Shown here piece after piece: positions 1-9,663 of a stretch of 64,000 bases of DNA. The stretch's first letter is position 1; the number at the start of each line of letters is the position of its first letter. Under the pieces are notes generated by a model. That model searched no databases and was not told the origin of the DNA. It was given only the letters and a program-made list of their open reading frames with translations. This DNA is from Peltaster fructicola. Taxonomy: Eukaryota; Ascomycota; Dothideomycetes. The position numbers and the translations under genes were made by a program. The stretch lies in NCBI GenBank assembly GCA_001592805.2, contig CP051141.1, positions 3,224,001 through 3,288,000 on the forward strand. The letters run 5' to 3'.

Positions 1-1125
1 TGCCTGTGCTTGGAATTGTCTGACATAGAAGTCATCGTCAGATATGGTATTGCTCGAGAACACATCGTCAGGCAGTTCCAGGGATGGATACTGCTGCTTG
101 ACAATCGGTTTGCCAGGGCCGGAAAGTCTACTTGATGCGCTGCTCCGTGGTAAGAGTGGTGAGATGACCTTGAGAGGCACATCTACTGCTCGCTGAAAGT
201 ATGGCGACACTTCTGCTGACCCGGAAGAAACTAACAGCTTAGGTTCTAATGTTGAGGCTTGTCCTTGGGTTGAGTCTATGGGTGCTCTTCCGCACGATGG
301 TAAGTCCATCATCTCGCTCACTCGATGTCGTATGTCCATGGCTGTATATTCCTCATTGGTATCTGAGCTGAACGTGAGCAAGGCAAGGTCAGGTTGAGAA
401 CTCATCTGCGGTAATGGCTCGATCTCGAAGGGCAACAGAACGTCTGAATATTTGAGGTGATCTGCAGACACCCATCTGTGTGGAGGACTTGCAAGCAAGT
501 CTGTTCGGTTATCCCACATGCTTATGAGGCTCGCTAGAAGAGTCTTCGTATCTCTTGTGACATCTAACTTCTCCTCGTCGAGTGATCTCTGTATCTTCGC
601 AATGCTTTCAAGCTCGGAGGCAGTCCACGCATAGTCAAGTGCTGTCTCTGCAGAGACGCCATGAGCAGGCAGCTCCGCCTCCACCGTATTACGCTCCCAC
701 AGCTCTTGCATATGCAGCTCATGATCGTGCTCCAGTACTGGCAGCTCGAGCATGATATCTCTCCATGATCTACGTGAAGACACCCATTTGTGATTCGGCT
801 GTGGTGTTGTAAGCACTGTAGCCAAAAGCTTCGCTGTGCTCTTATCGATCTCCCAGCATTCATCTTCCGGGTACGATGTGAGGTCTAGCTCGTCGACGGG
901 GTTGGAGCATGTATCAGGAGTGAATAGACCATCGTTGACCACCAAACCTTGCAATGGAGACGATCGACAGACGTCTGGAGATCCGGTGCAGCTGGAAGAT
1001 GCGAATGAGTCATCAGACTGCAGTCCGTCATCGCTTGATGTAGACCGTGGTTCAAGTGAGGTCGCGAGCCGATTCTCATAGAGCTTATAGCCAAAGTCGT
1101 CTGATAGCGAAGCGTTGGAAGTCAT
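1..1125 (-). CDS. Unrecognised acidic protein, 5' part only (cut by left edge)
   Basis: An uninterrupted frame of 375 codons runs from an ATG at 1125-1123 to the first base of the window; the rest of the gene lies outside. The N-terminal 80 residues are Ser/Asp-rich and look disordered. A more ordered, Trp-containing part follows at about residues 105-215 (including HKWVSSRRSWRDIMLELP and ELWERNTVEAELP), then another Ser/Pro-rich stretch. No signal peptide, membrane segment or catalytic motif is visible. Composition suggests a nuclear or scaffold protein, but that is inference and I recognise no family. An intron could lie beyond the edge. The start is the first ATG of the frame. Confidence 0.75.
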   Translation of the reverse strand, partial: MTSNASLSDDFGYKLYENRLATSLEPRSTSSDDGLQSDDSFASSSCTGSPDVCRSSPLQGLVVNDGLFTPDTCSNPVDELDLTSYPEDECWEIDKSTAKLLATVLTTPQPNHKWVSSRRSWRDIMLELPVLEHDHELHMQELWERNTVEAELPAHGVSAETALDYAWTASELESIAKIQRSLDEEKLDVTRDTKTLLASLISMWDNRTDLLASPPHRWVSADHLKYSDVLLPFEIEPLPQMSSQPDLALLTFSSDTNEEYTAMDIRHRVSEMMDLPSCGRAPIDSTQGQASTLEPKLLVSSGSAEVSPYFQRAVDVPLKVISPLLPRSSASSRLSGPGKPIVKQQYPSLELPDDVFSSNTISDDDFYVRQFQAQA

Positions 1126-1668
1126 CAGAATTGTGAGTGAGAGTGTTGTTCAGCTCATCAGTGAGCTTTGGAGAGGACGTGTGTTTTCAAATCGTGCCAC
1201 TTGCGCAGATCACTGCGATGAACCTGCGATATAGCGCCTGCGTCGAGATCAGAAGCAGTGCAATAATGAGGTGAGGTCAGACTAGGCTGCATCATCTGTG
1301 CATATCGGGAAGGCGTCATCTTCGCGATTGCCTTCCATGGTCTAGACTCGTTTGCAGGAGTGAGACCCCCCTATTGACACACCTGCACCACAGGTCGTTA
1401 TGTCAAGATGATTGCACTTGGATATGCTGATAAAGATGAACACATGTCATGACATGCGGAGCCCAGAAGCTGGGAGAAGTTTTTAGCATTGTTTTACACC
1501 ATAGATGCTCTTAAGGACTAACCTAAGAGGGTCTATGCCCATTGACACTCCCAACGCCTCGCTAGTCTCAGATCTTCCACTTTGCCATGCTTCTCATGAT
1601 GTCTCGCAACCGCGTCAGGTGGAATGACGGTATCCACGGAGTATTGCAGTGGCGGCAAGTTGTAGGCC
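1126..1668. other. Intergenic, promoter of the left-edge gene
   Basis: About 540 bases between the start of the partial gene and the stop of the SmF gene. I see no convincing coding frame. It must hold the promoter of the left-edge gene and the 3' end of the SmF gene. Confidence 0.5.
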
Positions 1669-2203
1669 TCAACCTGACATATCTGTATCACCATTTTGCT
1701 TGTTCGCTTCCTTGGCAGAGATCCAGAGTACGTTGTTGCATCTGAAGCCGTCAGAACGATATAAACACTTTGTCCGGCATGCCTCACCTGATGAGCACCT
1801 GTCCAAGTGTGCCAGCCTTAGCTCCGTCAACCCACTCTTCAGCACCTCCAAGTTGCAGGTTCATATAGCTGTCCGTAGACACTAAGCGACCTGTGTACTC
1901 TTGTCCCCATTTCAGTTTGATCCGAACTTCCTCGTTGACTCTATAGTCGACTTGTTAGTACGATGCTTCTTCGATTCTTCGTATGGAGTTGCCAACAGTA
2001 AGTCGTGATCAGTCCATCGAGAAGCCATGACATGACGTGTTGCTCGCCAGTGTTGCGCGCAGGAGCTCGTATATGGTTGGAGGGCATCTATGGCGCAAGG
2101 ATATGTCCTGACTTACAATGATTGTAGCAATGGCCGTGGGTTAAGAGGAACGAACTGTATCGAGTCAGTCAAGCCACGAACGTGCCGGAAATCTTACACT
2201 CAT
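1669..2203 (-). CDS. Small nuclear ribonucleoprotein F (SmF)
   Basis: An 89-residue Sm protein in four exons: 2203-2198, 2154-2117, 1940-1788 and 1741-1669, with introns of 43, 176 and 46 nt. Splicing gives [15 protein letters not shown], then the Sm1 motif ([19 protein letters not shown] ... DSYMNLQL) and the Sm2 motif ([13 protein letters not shown]), the diagnostic order of SmF, and a short polar tail. Total coding length is 270 nt, in frame. SmF is one of seven proteins forming the ring on U1, U2, U4 and U5 snRNA during snRNP assembly. The first exon encodes only Met-Ser, and the second intron (1941-2116) is unusually long for this window; it carries a GTACTAACAAG branch region. The gene is divergent from RPO41. 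The family call is very firm and the splice sites nearly as firm. Confidence 0.93.
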
Positions 2204-2513
2204 GGTCGCGGCTGTGATTCAGAGTCGAGCTGTGTGAAGCTGTATAATCGAGTCGTGACTTTATTACGTCGTCTAGAATCTGTCAAAAGCTGTAGCTCTT
2301 CACTGGACTGACGCGACAGATAATTTGATGCCAAGACGCGCTACTCTTCTGGGATATCCCTGACGCTATCTGCTCGCGTGAGTGAGCTCCTTGACTTCAG
2401 AGGCGAAAAAAGTCCATCTCATCCTTTCCAACACACTGTATTTCATTGCGATCTCACTGCATCTATTTCTGTTCACGGCGCGCACGCTGCCATCTTCTTT
2501 ACGCATATGTACG
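2204..2513. promoter_or_regulatory. Divergent promoter of SmF and RPO41
   Basis: About 310 bases separate the two divergent start codons, so both promoters and 5' leaders must fit here. A reading frame open from 2382 in the RPO41 frame begins at a GTG and is probably leader, not protein. I did not identify a specific operator. Confidence 0.5.
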
Positions 2514-5500
2514 ATGATGATCGTACGGTCGACTGCGCGACGAAAGCGAGCCAATCTCCTAGCAGCATCATTCGCGCAACTCAACCTCCCTTGGCTCGCT
2601 CCAGCACAGCTGAGATGGGTAGCATCACATAACACAAGCTCCACGCTCTCCACACACCGCTCACGTCGACGGTCTACCGGACGAGAAAGACGAGAATCTG
2701 CGCCTCTGCGACGAATAGCCACATCTGCAGATGTAGTCAGCCAGCCGTTGGATGACGGACCATTGCTTGTTGGAAATCAGCAACCATGGACATGGCAAGA
2801 CACAGCTCCATCAAGCGAGTCATACCTGCGCGGTGTAAAGGAACCGATCGTGATAGACACTGCGAGCAGAGTACCGTCAGACAACATCTTCAAGGTGTAC
2901 CATGCTGGCGGTGTCACCGGAAACGAGAATGACCTGCTGCAGCACTTGCACACGAGTATACGAATTGGTCGCCTCGCTAGAGCGCGCGCGATCGTGCAGC
3001 GTTTGCAGAAGGGCATGCCTGTCAATTCGCCAGAGATCACATACGCCAACGCAGCATACATAGAAGGAATGCTTGAGGGTATCAAAGCACACCCTGCTGG
3101 TTCAGACGAGTCTCGCGAGGCCTTCGAGGAAATGCGGAAGTGGTTCTTTGAAGAGATGTATAGCAAGAGCGTCAGCATCAGCGGTCAGACACTAGTCCAC
3201 ATGGTCAGCGCATCCACACATGCCCTTACGGATCCAGAAAGAGAAGAAGTGATCAATGGTTTCGTGGCCATCGGCAGTGAGATCAGCGAGGACGCACACG
3301 ACGAGGTTTTGTTCTCGGATGAGTACGACGATGAGGAGTTTTCAATTCTTAGCAAAGCGACGGATCCTGCGGCATACGAGGATCTTGCGCCTGCTGATGC
3401 AGAAACTCCTGCGATGTCTGCGCTCGAGGCTGAAGTCGAGAATGTTGCAATGGCGCACGTGAGGCAGCAGTTCCAACGACCGGATGTCATAAGTTTAAAG
3501 CATCTAGCTGAGGTTGCGCCCACAGCACAACTCAGTCTCGGTCTTGAAGACGTGAAGAAAGCACTCGATCCACTGTCAATGAACCCAGCACTCCCTGCTG
3601 ATGCGCCACTAGACGAACAACATGCCGTGGCGGTGGCACGTCAGCGACTCATGGAGGAACGATCGGCTGAGATTGCAATCGGAAAGTGGCGCCGCGCGGA
3701 CGAAGAACTCAGGAAGATCGGCATCAACACATCAATGCAGTCTAAGTCTGTATCTGGGCTGATGTGGCAATGGTACAGTGCATTACTCCCTGCACTTCGT
3801 GAAGAGCTTGATTTGTGCCGAAAGCTTATGGACGACTCATTGGACGGGAACCAAAGAATTCGAGCACAATATGCGCCATATCTCACAATGTTACCAGTGG
3901 AGAAGCTTGCTGCCAACACCATCCTCTTCACGATCTCGAGGCTCTCCGCGGGCAAGAGCAAATCCAAGGAGACATTCGCTGATGAGGCCAAGGTGACAAA
4001 CATGTCTGAGAGTCTCGGTAAGCTCATCGAGGAAGAGTGTACAGCATACACGGCAGGCAAGAAGCTGCGTAAGTCGCAAGAACGAAAGCACACTCGCAGT
4101 ACTTCAAAGCGGAGATTTGCCAGTGCACGCTTACGACAATCTCCCACAGACGTACTCGCACAACAGTCCTCAGAATGGTCAGCATTGGCTCATTCAGCCG
4201 TTGGTGCTGTTTTGCTACAGAAATTCATGGATACCGCCGAGCTTCCGGTAACACGAGAACATATCAGGACCAAGGAGCGTGTGACGCAACTACAGCCAGC
4301 GCTCATGCACACCATGAGATACCATCGAGGCAAGCGTATGGGCATAATACAGCCAAATCCGGCCCTCATGAGCAAGCTCCAGAGCGAACCTGTGGGCAGT
4401 CTGTTATCGAAGCGCATGCCCATGATCATCGAACCACAACCTTGGACTGGCTTCAGGAAGGGAGCCTACTATCACTACAAGAATGCCATAATGCGGCTTC
4501 CCACAGGAAACACAGGTTGTCAAGAATACTTCCAAGCAGCTCACGATCAGGGTGATCTTACCCAGGTGTATGCTGCACTGACCGCCCTAGGTAAGATCCC
4601 GTGGCGTATCAATCTGGATGTACTCAAGGTTCAGATCGAGGCTTGGAATTCCGGTGATGCAGTTGGCAATCTTGCTCCGTTGAACCCGAAGTTCGAAGCA
4701 CCTAAAGAGCCAGAACCGTCGGCCGATCCTAGTGCCAGAATGAAGTGGCTGACAGAGCTTCGTGTCATAGAGAACAGGAAGCATGGAATCCACTCTCAGC
4801 GATGCTTCCAGAACTTCCAGTTGGAAATTGCTCGAACCATGGCCAACGACACCCTTTACTTCCCGCATAATATCGACTTTCGTGGTCGAGTATATCCCAT
4901 TCCACCATATCTGAACCACATGGGTGCAGATAATGCTAGAGGTCTACTAGTCTTTGCAGAGGGAAAGCCACTTGGGGAGGAAGGACTTCGCTGGCTGAAG
5001 ATCCATCTTGCAAACGTCGCCGGCTACGACAAAGCATCCTTGCAGGAACGTGAAGACTTTACCATGGAGCATCTCGACGATATTCGTGATTCGATCAACG
5101 ATCCATTTGGTGGTCGCAAATGGTGGCTCAAGGGCGAGGACGCATGGCAAACTCTCGCGGCTTGTTTCGAGCTCATCCATGCTCTGGACAGTCCCGATCC
5201 ACACAAGTTTGTCTCACATCTGCCAGTCCATCAAGATGGAACCTGCAACGGGCTTCAGCACTACGCTGCGCTCGGTGGTGACAAGGCCGGAGCAGCGCAT
5301 GTCAACCTTGAACCCAGCGATCGACCAGCTGATGTCTACACTGGCGTCTTGGATGTTGTGAAAGCTGAGATCGAAGCGGACGCAGCGGCAGGGCATGAGG
5401 TGGCAATATTCCTGAAGGGTCGCATCGGTCGAAAAGTGGTCAAGCAGCCAGTCATGACCAACGTCTACGGAGTCACAAGCTTTGGAGCCACAGCGCAGGT

Positions 5501-6640
5501 TCGCAGACAGATCTCAGAGCTGTTCCCGGAGCTGAGGAAGACCGAAGCAATGAATCACACTCGACTCTCTCAATACATCTCCAAGCTGATTTTCAAATCA
5601 CTTGGCGGCATGTTCACGGGAGCACAGGCAATCCAGGAGTGGCTTGGCGACTGTGCAGACAGAATCACCAGGTGTTTGACGCAGGAGCAGATCACCAAAC
5701 TGCTTGCAGAAGAAGCCACCGCAGCGGGACAGCCTCAGAAACGACAGCGACCAAAGAGCGACGTCATGAAAGATGTGGAATTCGACACAACCGATGTGAT
5801 CAAACGTGACAAGGACGCACGCGATGCTTTCAAAGATCTGTTCAGGTCTACCGTGGTATGGACTACACCTCTCGGCTTGCCGGTGGTACAGCCATATCGA
5901 AAGCCTGCGAATGGCGTCGTACCAACCGGTCTACAGCTATTGAGCATCATCAGACCACAAGTCTGGGATCCAGTGCACCAGAGGAAACAGATGCAGGGTT
6001 TTCCACCCAACTTCATCCATTCCCTGGACGCTACGCACATGATGCTGAGCGTGCTGAAGTGCACTGAGGTTGGGCTCACCTTCGCCAGTATCCATGACTC
6101 CTTTTGGACACACGCCTGCGACGTGTCCAAGATGAGCACGATCCTACGAGACGCATTTGTCGCCATGCACAGCGACGACATCATCGGTCGACTACACGAG
6201 GAGTTTACAACGCGCTACAAGGACGCATTGTACCTGACCGACGTGCCACGCAAGCACGCTGTGGCAGATGAGATCCTCGCATGGCGAAGGGACAACTGTG
6301 TTGTCTCACCAGTCGCTTCTCGGAGCTGCGACTGGAGAGTGAGCGATATAGGCTGTTGACGAGTTCTGATGCTGAGGAACGGAAGCAAGGAGAGGCGATG
6401 ACCACTCCAGCGAGCATACTGGAGTCTGCAGGCTACGAAGGAAAGGTCGAGATGGGAGCAGGTGCCGAAGACCTGAGGCTCGGTGCAATACCCGAGTTCG
6501 AAGAGCCGCAGCAGACGAAGAAGTCACCCACCTACGGCAAGAAGCTGTCTGTCTGGCGACCGATAGTCTTCCCTGATGTGCCAGAGAAGGGCGACTTCGA
6601 TGTCACAAGACTGCGCGAGAGCAAGTACTTTTTCTCTTGA
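2514..6640 (+). CDS. RPO41: Mitochondrial DNA-directed RNA polymerase, phage T7 type
   Basis: Single-subunit polymerase that transcribes mitochondrial DNA and primes its replication. The ATG at 2514 gives an Arg-rich, acid-poor N terminus (MMIVRSTARRKRANLL) typical of a matrix-targeting presequence; the frame is open back to a GTG at 2382 but that would bury the presequence. Catalytic motifs: HQDGTCNGLQHY near residue 905 (motif A Asp), KQPVMTNVYGVTSFGA (motif B), and IHDSFW near 1193 (motif C Asp). PPNFIHSLDATHM is also present. The frame first ends at 6359, but the family's C terminus continues in another frame (ELRLESERYRLLTSSDAEER ... GDFDVTRLRESKYFFS) to a stop at 6640. One missing base between about 6275 and 6310 (for example at GGG 6289-6291) would join them into about 1375 residues. 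An 83-nt intron at 6230-6312 would also restore frame, but it removes conserved sequence and lacks a good branch point. Confidence 0.95.
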
Positions 6641-8148
6641 GCATGTTCTTAAGAGTTCTGCATATGAGCGAGGTGCATAGCGAATGGGTCTGTATAGTAT
6701 ATATATAGCCACAAGGTGGCATGCCTGTATAACATCTCTGCATTACATTCACAGTCCTTCCTGGAGCTGGTCGTTTCTATGCCGGCATATTTGCGGAATC
6801 ACGCGTTATTGCTAGGGATAAGCAACAATGGTAGATGCAGCACGTGTAGCTCTCTCTTGAATACAATTTCGCTTGTTGCAGCAGGTAGGATGTGTGGATC
6901 TTCCCTTGAATCTCACTTCGCTTGTTGTGCGAGGCAACCTCTTCTTCGATAGCACCACTCTGCTCGTTGCGTTGACTGACGAGCGCGGTCGTGCTCGCGC
7001 AACCACAGTCGCCTTAAGCGCTACACGATCAATCTTGGCTCGAAAGTGTAGATCCTCACCTAGCACGATCTCTGATCGTCATGCTTGGGTCGCGCTGCTT
7101 GCCAAATCGGTAGCTGGCCCCGAAATCAAGCTATACATTGATGCTGTTGACGTTGCCAGGTCTCCCTACACTTGAGAGCAGAGTATCGGGTAAGTGGTGC
7201 TACTAGGGCTGCAGCATTCCCATGCCATAGCACAGGAATGAGGTGAGCAGGATGTCGCTAGCCAAGTCCTTTCCGGCATATTGGAAAGACTCCGTATTTG
7301 ACTTTGCTGCCCCTGCGTCGCCATCTATACAGTCGCCTCTGGCCTGCGGTTCGCTGGGCAGCCGGAGCAGCGTGCGTACAGCAGCACGACAGCCTAAACA
7401 CGTCAAGCGTGTTTGCTACGTAGGAGACACCACGAGGTTAGATTCCTAGCGATACCCTCCATTACGAACTGCTTTAGACGAACACATGGAATGCTAAGCA
7501 TCATGTGTACCAAATTCTGGACATCGCTAGCGCTGGGACACCTCACAGCAAGGCGAGCAAGGACTTGTATACATAGCTAGTCAGGACGCTTCTCTCGACG
7601 AGAGCATCACAATCGCCGACAGCACATACTCACTCCCTTGATCACTTGCCCATCTGCGTTACTCCATCACAGCAGAGAGAGTTCAAGCCGGGTCGACGAA
7701 AAAGACGAGCAGTTTCTCGCTTGCAATTGACTTTGGCACCGGGTCTCAGACTTGCTGTCCAGTGCCGTTCACGCCTTGCCTCTTTCTTGCTACTGCACCC
7801 GTCGCAGGCAAACCCTCTTTTGCTGGAACTCCTCCCGCCTAACCATCTGGTTCCTATGAAAGACGGTACAAGCAGGTCTATCCGCGGACGACAACCGACC
7901 ATTTCCCACTCCGGCCATCTTTCTGTCGGTTCGTTCCAGTCATCCTTACCAGAGACCAGCAGGCCTGCGCTCTCCGACTCTTTGAAGTGCTACCGGTAAA
8001 CAAAAGGAAGACCGCATCCTACATCCAACTTCCTTCCCGTGGCCGTGGCTCTGTCCTCTACTACCGAGAAACCTTGGCCTTGCCCATACGGCCACTCCTG
8101 CATTGCGCAACAACACAACTTCCGAACCATTCTAAGCCATCGGTTGGC
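6641..8148. other. Intergenic: RPO41 3' end and long leader of next gene
   Basis: No convincing gene. A TA-rich run at 6691-6708 just downstream of RPO41 resembles fungal 3'-end efficiency elements. Two imperfect 22-base copies sharing TTGAAT and TTCGCTTGTTG lie at 6857-6878 and 6906-6927. From about 7640 the sequence is pyrimidine-rich, fitting a long 5' leader of the gene at 8149; short frames within it are probably upstream ORFs. Confidence 0.4.
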
Positions 8149-9311
8149 ATGTCTGATACTCAGTCAGCAGCACCATCGCGACCTCAGCTGGCACGAGTGC
8201 AGGGTCGCAAACGAAGCTTCGGTCGTGTCTTCGAGAGGATACGAACGGTGTTCAGACGACGCGACGGTGTCGTATGCGATGCACCATCACAGTTAGCGAT
8301 TCCCGAAGACGCAACACACACGATAACCGCCGTCGCTCCCACAGCAATATCCAAGGACGGTCACAACGACTGGATATTGTCAGGACCATCAGCAGATCTA
8401 GTTGTCGACGATGAAGAGAATATACCAGGCTCCACCGAAGAGCCACTCATATCGTTGGCAACATTGAGCAGGAAAGACACATGCATACCTGAAACAAAGG
8501 CGAGGCAGCTGTTCGAGAGACATGGCCTGACATACCACATGCGACGGCTTTCAGATGCTGAGCCAGCTGCAAAGCTGCGACGCGTAGAGAAGCCCGTCCG
8601 TATGCGAGTGCGCTGGACATGTCACTCCTGCAATGCAGACTTCGGTGCAAAGAAGACTTGTGAGACTTGTGGACACGACAGATGTCTCGAATGCACACGA
8701 ATACCAAACAAGAAGAGTAAGGTGGTCGACACAACAACTGCAATACTCGCGGCGACTGATGCTCATCCTCACGCTGCTGTCGTTTCAGCTGTTCCGGCAA
8801 AGCAGCCGACATGGCAATGCACAATACAGATTGGACGACCACGGGTAGACTCACGGCTGCTATCTACAACCTCACGATCACACTGCCACGAATGCGACCA
8901 ACCTTTCGAGTCTGATCAGACACGATGCAGCAATTGCCAACACGAAACCTGCATACTATGCCCTGTGATAGCACATGAGCAGCCCACCACCCAGACGGTG
9001 CCTGTCGTAGAGCGAGTCTACAAGAAACCACGACAGCGTGTGCGCTACAACTGCGAGCACTGCAACATCCAATTCACCGGCAGACAAGAGTGCTCTGGTT
9101 GTGGCCACGAACGCTGCGAGACCTGTCCACGATTCCCGTAAGATTAATACATCTCCACTCACAAATCTCCACTGACCATGCATGCAGTCCTCGAAAACCA
9201 AAGCTTGTCCCGAACTCAGATCCAGCCTGGATAGAGTTGCAGGCAAAACTGGCGACACACAATGTGGCTGAACCGGCCACGACGATCGAGACGCCTCTGG
9301 CTCGACTATAG
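8149..9311 (+). CDS. Unrecognised protein with three zinc-ribbon-like modules
   Basis: About 370 residues in two exons (8149-9137 and 9188-9311; 50-nt intron with GTAAGA donor, CTGAC branch and GCAG acceptor). Splicing reads through PRFPPRKPKLVPNS to a stop at 9309. Three similar Cys-rich modules begin near residues 158, 246 and 302. Each has the form CxxC, about ten residues, CxxC, then GHxRC or QHETC and CxxC, for example CHSCNADFGAKKTCETCGHD. The N terminus is basic and Ser-rich (GRKRSFGRVFERIRTVFRRR), a possible nuclear or membrane-binding signal. The repeated cysteines imply structural zinc binding; no enzymatic motif is visible. The ATG at 8149 was chosen over an in-frame one at 7987 because the upstream part reads like leader. 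Confidence 0.8.
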
Positions 9312-9384
9312 CATACGAACGATACCCTGACACCACCACTATCTCATGACAATATAGTTTCCTTTCACACAGCATAATAGCTTG

Positions 9385-9663
9385 ATGACAACAACTGCGC
9401 CGGTAGAGCACCAACCGCAGCAAACCACTACGATACAGCTCTTTCTCTGTGAGGTGCAGGAGGCACAAACATCAAATGTGGTACCTACTACAACTCACAT
9501 ATACACCGAATATTATAACCACTTCATTCCCATGCTTGTTGTGCGCCACGACGTGCCTTTCCATACTGTCGGTCCAGATCCAGACTCCTGGGCAACGCTC
9601 CTCCATGAACTCTCCACCCGAGTGGGACATTTCTTGCTTGCCTCGATCGATGATGAAGAGTAA
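9385..9663 (+). CDS. Possible small hypothetical protein
   Basis: A 92-codon frame with an ATG at 9385, 73 bases after the zinc-ribbon gene stops. The product would be Thr/Gln-rich at first, then contain HFIPMLVVRHDVPFHTVG and end in acidic residues. No family is recognised. It could be an alternative 3' exon of the preceding gene, a separate short gene, or chance. Confidence 0.25.
   Translation: MTTTAPVEHQPQQTTTIQLFLCEVQEAQTSNVVPTTTHIYTEYYNHFIPMLVVRHDVPFHTVGPDPDSWATLLHELSTRVGHFLLASIDDEE

Noticed and set aside
6230-6312. Intron explaining the RPO41 frame change
   Set aside because: Length 83 nt restores frame, but it would delete the conserved-looking LYLTDVPRKHAVADEILAWRR and lacks a CTRAY branch point near the acceptor.
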